From positions 1 to 6,500 of the forward strand of contig CAZITB010000134.1 in NCBI GenBank assembly GCA_964542055.1: a stretch of DNA of 6,500 nucleotides, written 5' to 3'. Each line of letters begins with the position of its first letter. Position 1 is the stretch's first letter. Origin of the DNA: CAZITB01 sp964542055 (GTDB lineage Bacteria; Planctomycetota; Phycisphaerae; Sedimentisphaerales; CAMDDF01). Below, in pieces: positions 4,967 to 6,500 of this stretch. The notes under the pieces were generated by a model. It saw only the letters and a program-made list of their open reading frames with translations, did no database searches and had not been told where the DNA came from. The position numbers were made by a program, and so were the translations under genes.

Positions 4967-6226
4967 ATGTCCCTGAAAATTTCTGAAAATGACAAACAAA
5001 TATTACGAAAGCTGGCAGAAAGATACTCTCAGATCGCCAGTGAAGAAATTAATAAAGAAAGAGCGTCGCTTTGGACGGATTTGAATGACCTCAAGAGCAA
5101 ACGCCCAATGGTCTGGATTAATGAGATTTGTTGGCATGAGATGAATTATAATGACGAATTGACGCTGCAATGCGAGGGTGAATTTGCCAAAAGTATAGAA
5201 GATCCACTTCGTAAAACAATATATCAGTGGGATCACTTACAAGGTGATATGGTCGTAAATAATTTCATTGATTGTCCTGCCGTTTTTACGGATAGTGGTT
5301 TTGGCTTTGAAGAAGATGTGGATATTGTAAAAACAGATGACAGCAATGATGTCGTTTCAAGGCATTTTAATAGATTGATAAAAGAGCCTGAAGATATCGA
5401 AAAATTCAAAGAGCCTGTAATTACTTATGAAAAAGATCAAACCGAGGAAAATTTCCTGGTAATGCAGGATATATTTAAGGATATTATAGAGGTTAAAAAA
5501 GTAGGCCCAAGAATGCTTTGGTTTACTCCATGGGATAACTTGATTAGGTGGTGGGGCGTCCAGGAAGCAATGATGGACCTTATACTAAGGCCTGAAATGG
5601 TACAGGCTTTTGTTGAAAAGTTTGTTGACCTGTCATTAGTTCGCCTGGAGCAATTTGTAAAGTTGGGTTTGCTTTCTCCATCTAATGATAATGCTAGAGT
5701 TGGTAGTGGTGGTTATGGTTATATAAGTGGCCTGCCTGGCGTAGATGCCCAAATGGGTTCTGTAACTCCGGATCAAATGTGGGGCTGTTCAAATGCCCAG
5801 ATTTTTTCTGAGGTCTCGCCGGAGATGCACTGGGATTTTGCATTGAAATATGAAATGAAATGGCTTGAAAAGTGGGGCGCTAATTATTATGGCTGCTGTG
5901 AGCCGCTGCATCATAAAATGGATTTGATGCAAAAAATACCAAATTTGCGAAAGATTTCGATGAGTCCATGGGTTAACCCAGAAAGAGCGGTTAATGAAGT
6001 TGGTCAGGATTATGTGTACTCATTAAAGCCCAATCCTGCTGTTTTGGCCGAGACCCAATGGGATCCTGCCAAGGTTGAAAAAGAACTTAGAGAATCATTA
6101 AAACAGACCAGAGGATGCCATGTAGAGGTAATATTAAAGGATATCTCAACTGTACGCTATCAGCCGCAACGGCTCTGGGAGTGGGCAGATATTTGTTCCA
6201 AAATAATTAATGACTTTCAGAGGTAG
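4967..6226 (+). CDS. Uroporphyrinogen decarboxylase (URO-D) superfamily protein, MtaA-like
   Basis: The 419-residue protein is a long member of the URO-D superfamily. Recognisable parts are the N-terminal PMVWINEICWHE region (47-58), the mid-barrel GPRMLWFTPWDNL (180-192), GANYYGCCEPLHHK (304-317), the SMSPWVNPE strand (331-339) and YSLKPNPA (351-358), followed by a C-terminal EVILKDISTV strand. True heme-pathway HemE is about 350 residues with different N-terminal Arg motifs, so this is not HemE. The CCEPLHH cluster lies where corrinoid methyltransferases such as MtaA hold zinc through His/Cys. Such proteins often work with a B12-binding partner to take methyl groups from a substrate, sometimes in anaerobes that demethylate methoxylated or methylated compounds. 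No corrinoid protein is seen in this window. The gene is separated from the sugar operon by about 840 nt of mobile DNA, so shared function is uncertain. Confidence 0.85.
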   Translation: MSLKISENDKQILRKLAERYSQIASEEINKERASLWTDLNDLKSKRPMVWINEICWHEMNYNDELTLQCEGEFAKSIEDPLRKTIYQWDHLQGDMVVNNFIDCPAVFTDSGFGFEEDVDIVKTDDSNDVVSRHFNRLIKEPEDIEKFKEPVITYEKDQTEENFLVMQDIFKDIIEVKKVGPRMLWFTPWDNLIRWWGVQEAMMDLILRPEMVQAFVEKFVDLSLVRLEQFVKLGLLSPSNDNARVGSGGYGYISGLPGVDAQMGSVTPDQMWGCSNAQIFSEVSPEMHWDFALKYEMKWLEKWGANYYGCCEPLHHKMDLMQKIPNLRKISMSPWVNPERAVNEVGQDYVYSLKPNPAVLAETQWDPAKVEKELRESLKQTRGCHVEVILKDISTVRYQPQRLWEWADICSKIINDFQR

Positions 6227-6252
6227 CAGGGAGCATTGTACCTCATTCTGCT
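6220..6252. terminator. Weak hairpin between convergent genes
   Basis: GAGGTA (6220-6225) and TACCTC (6239-6244) are perfect partners, and AGCAG (6225-6229) can alternatively pair with CTGCT (6248-6252). The structure spans the URO-D stop codon and the stop of the minus-strand gene. No T tract follows on either strand nearby, so a terminator role is only suggested by its position between converging genes. Confidence 0.25.
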
Positions 6253-6500
6253 ATGAGTAGTCTTTGTCGAAAAAATCTTGAATTTGGCTAATAAAGTTTG
6301 ATTTGAAGTCCGGCTTTTGCATGTCCGGGTTAAGCAGATGTGCTTTATCAGAAAAAAACTTTTTGACAGATTTTACTAAATTTTGGGTAAGTTGGGTTTT
6401 TGTGCCATTTTCTTCCAAGGACACATTAGAGGCAAAAGATTTTTCACTTGTTCTGTTTAAGTTGGCCCCATTATCAAGTAACAAGTTGCTTATAGGAAGT
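6251..6500 (-). CDS. Unrecognised protein, C-terminal part (5' end beyond the window)
   Basis: The minus-strand frame is open from the right edge to TAG at 6251-6253, so what is visible is the last 82 or so residues of a longer protein; the TTG at 6484 is an internal codon more likely than a start. The sequence is hydrophilic, rich in Lys, Asn, Ser and Gln, with two short amphipathic stretches (around LTQNLVKSVKKFF and FISQIQDFF) and no Cys, membrane segment or known motif. It converges on the URO-D gene with a 24-nt gap. I do not recognise a family. An open frame of this length at a gene boundary is fairly good but not decisive evidence that it is real. Confidence 0.55.
   Translation of the reverse strand, partial: LPISNLLLDNGANLNRTSEKSFASNVSLEENGTKTQLTQNLVKSVKKFFSDKAHLLNPDMQKPDFKSNFISQIQDFFDKDYS

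Noticed and set aside
4781..4999. Minus-strand open frame across the right IS end and the start of the URO-D gene
   Set aside because: It crosses the IS hairpin and the strong ribosome binding site of the plus-strand gene, and its Phe-rich translation mirrors A-rich DNA.
5003..5236. Minus-strand open frame opposite the URO-D gene
   Set aside because: Shadow of a conserved gene.
4967..6226. Heme-pathway HemE
   Set aside because: The protein is about 70 residues too long, lacks the N-terminal Arg motif of HemE and carries a Cys/His cluster typical of methyltransferase-like relatives.

Overview
This 6.5 kb window comes from a bacterial chromosome with fairly low to moderate GC. It holds a tight plus-strand catabolic operon, then an IS200-type insertion, a strongly expressed-looking URO-D family gene, and the tail of a minus-strand gene at the right edge. 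A split transketolase, an MtaA-like URO-D protein and a degenerate M24 protein together fit an anaerobic sugar degrader, perhaps of the PVC superphylum (Planctomycetes/Lentisphaerae type) or a Clostridium-like fermenter. No rRNA, tRNA or marker gene is present, so this placement is weak.

Bases 1-4125 carry five genes in one direction with gaps of only 12-20 nt, each after a visible Shine-Dalgarno sequence. In order they are the C-terminal part of a DASS/SLC13 anion symporter, the N-terminal and C-terminal subunits of a split transketolase, an M24/creatinase-fold protein that appears to have lost its metal ligands, and an RpiB/LacAB-family aldose-ketose isomerase. The isomerase keeps the catalytic Cys loop but lacks the His and Arg residues that normally hold the phosphate of ribose 5-phosphate. 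The transketolase C subunit also differs at positions that normally contact the acceptor's hydroxyl and phosphate. Taken together, this suggests an operon that imports and processes an unusual anionic sugar whose charged group is not handled as a normal sugar phosphate. The sulfo-transketolase branch of sulfoglycolysis (SqwGH plus an RpiB-like SqwI) is the closest known logic; this is an inference, not an identification.

Bases about 4168-4824 hold an IS200/IS605-group element. Its Y1 transposase has intact HUH and Tyr residues, but the expected start codon reads ATA. Its ends carry several hairpins, a 13-bp internal inverted repeat and a 12-bp outer inverted repeat. Directly to its right, a 46-codon open stretch resembles the C-terminal end of another transposase, perhaps IS110 type, so the spot looks like an insertion hot spot.

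Bases 4967-6226 encode a URO-D/MtaA-like protein behind a strong ribosome binding site. Converging on it, from 6251 past the right edge, is the C-terminal end of an unrecognised Lys/Asn-rich protein on the minus strand.
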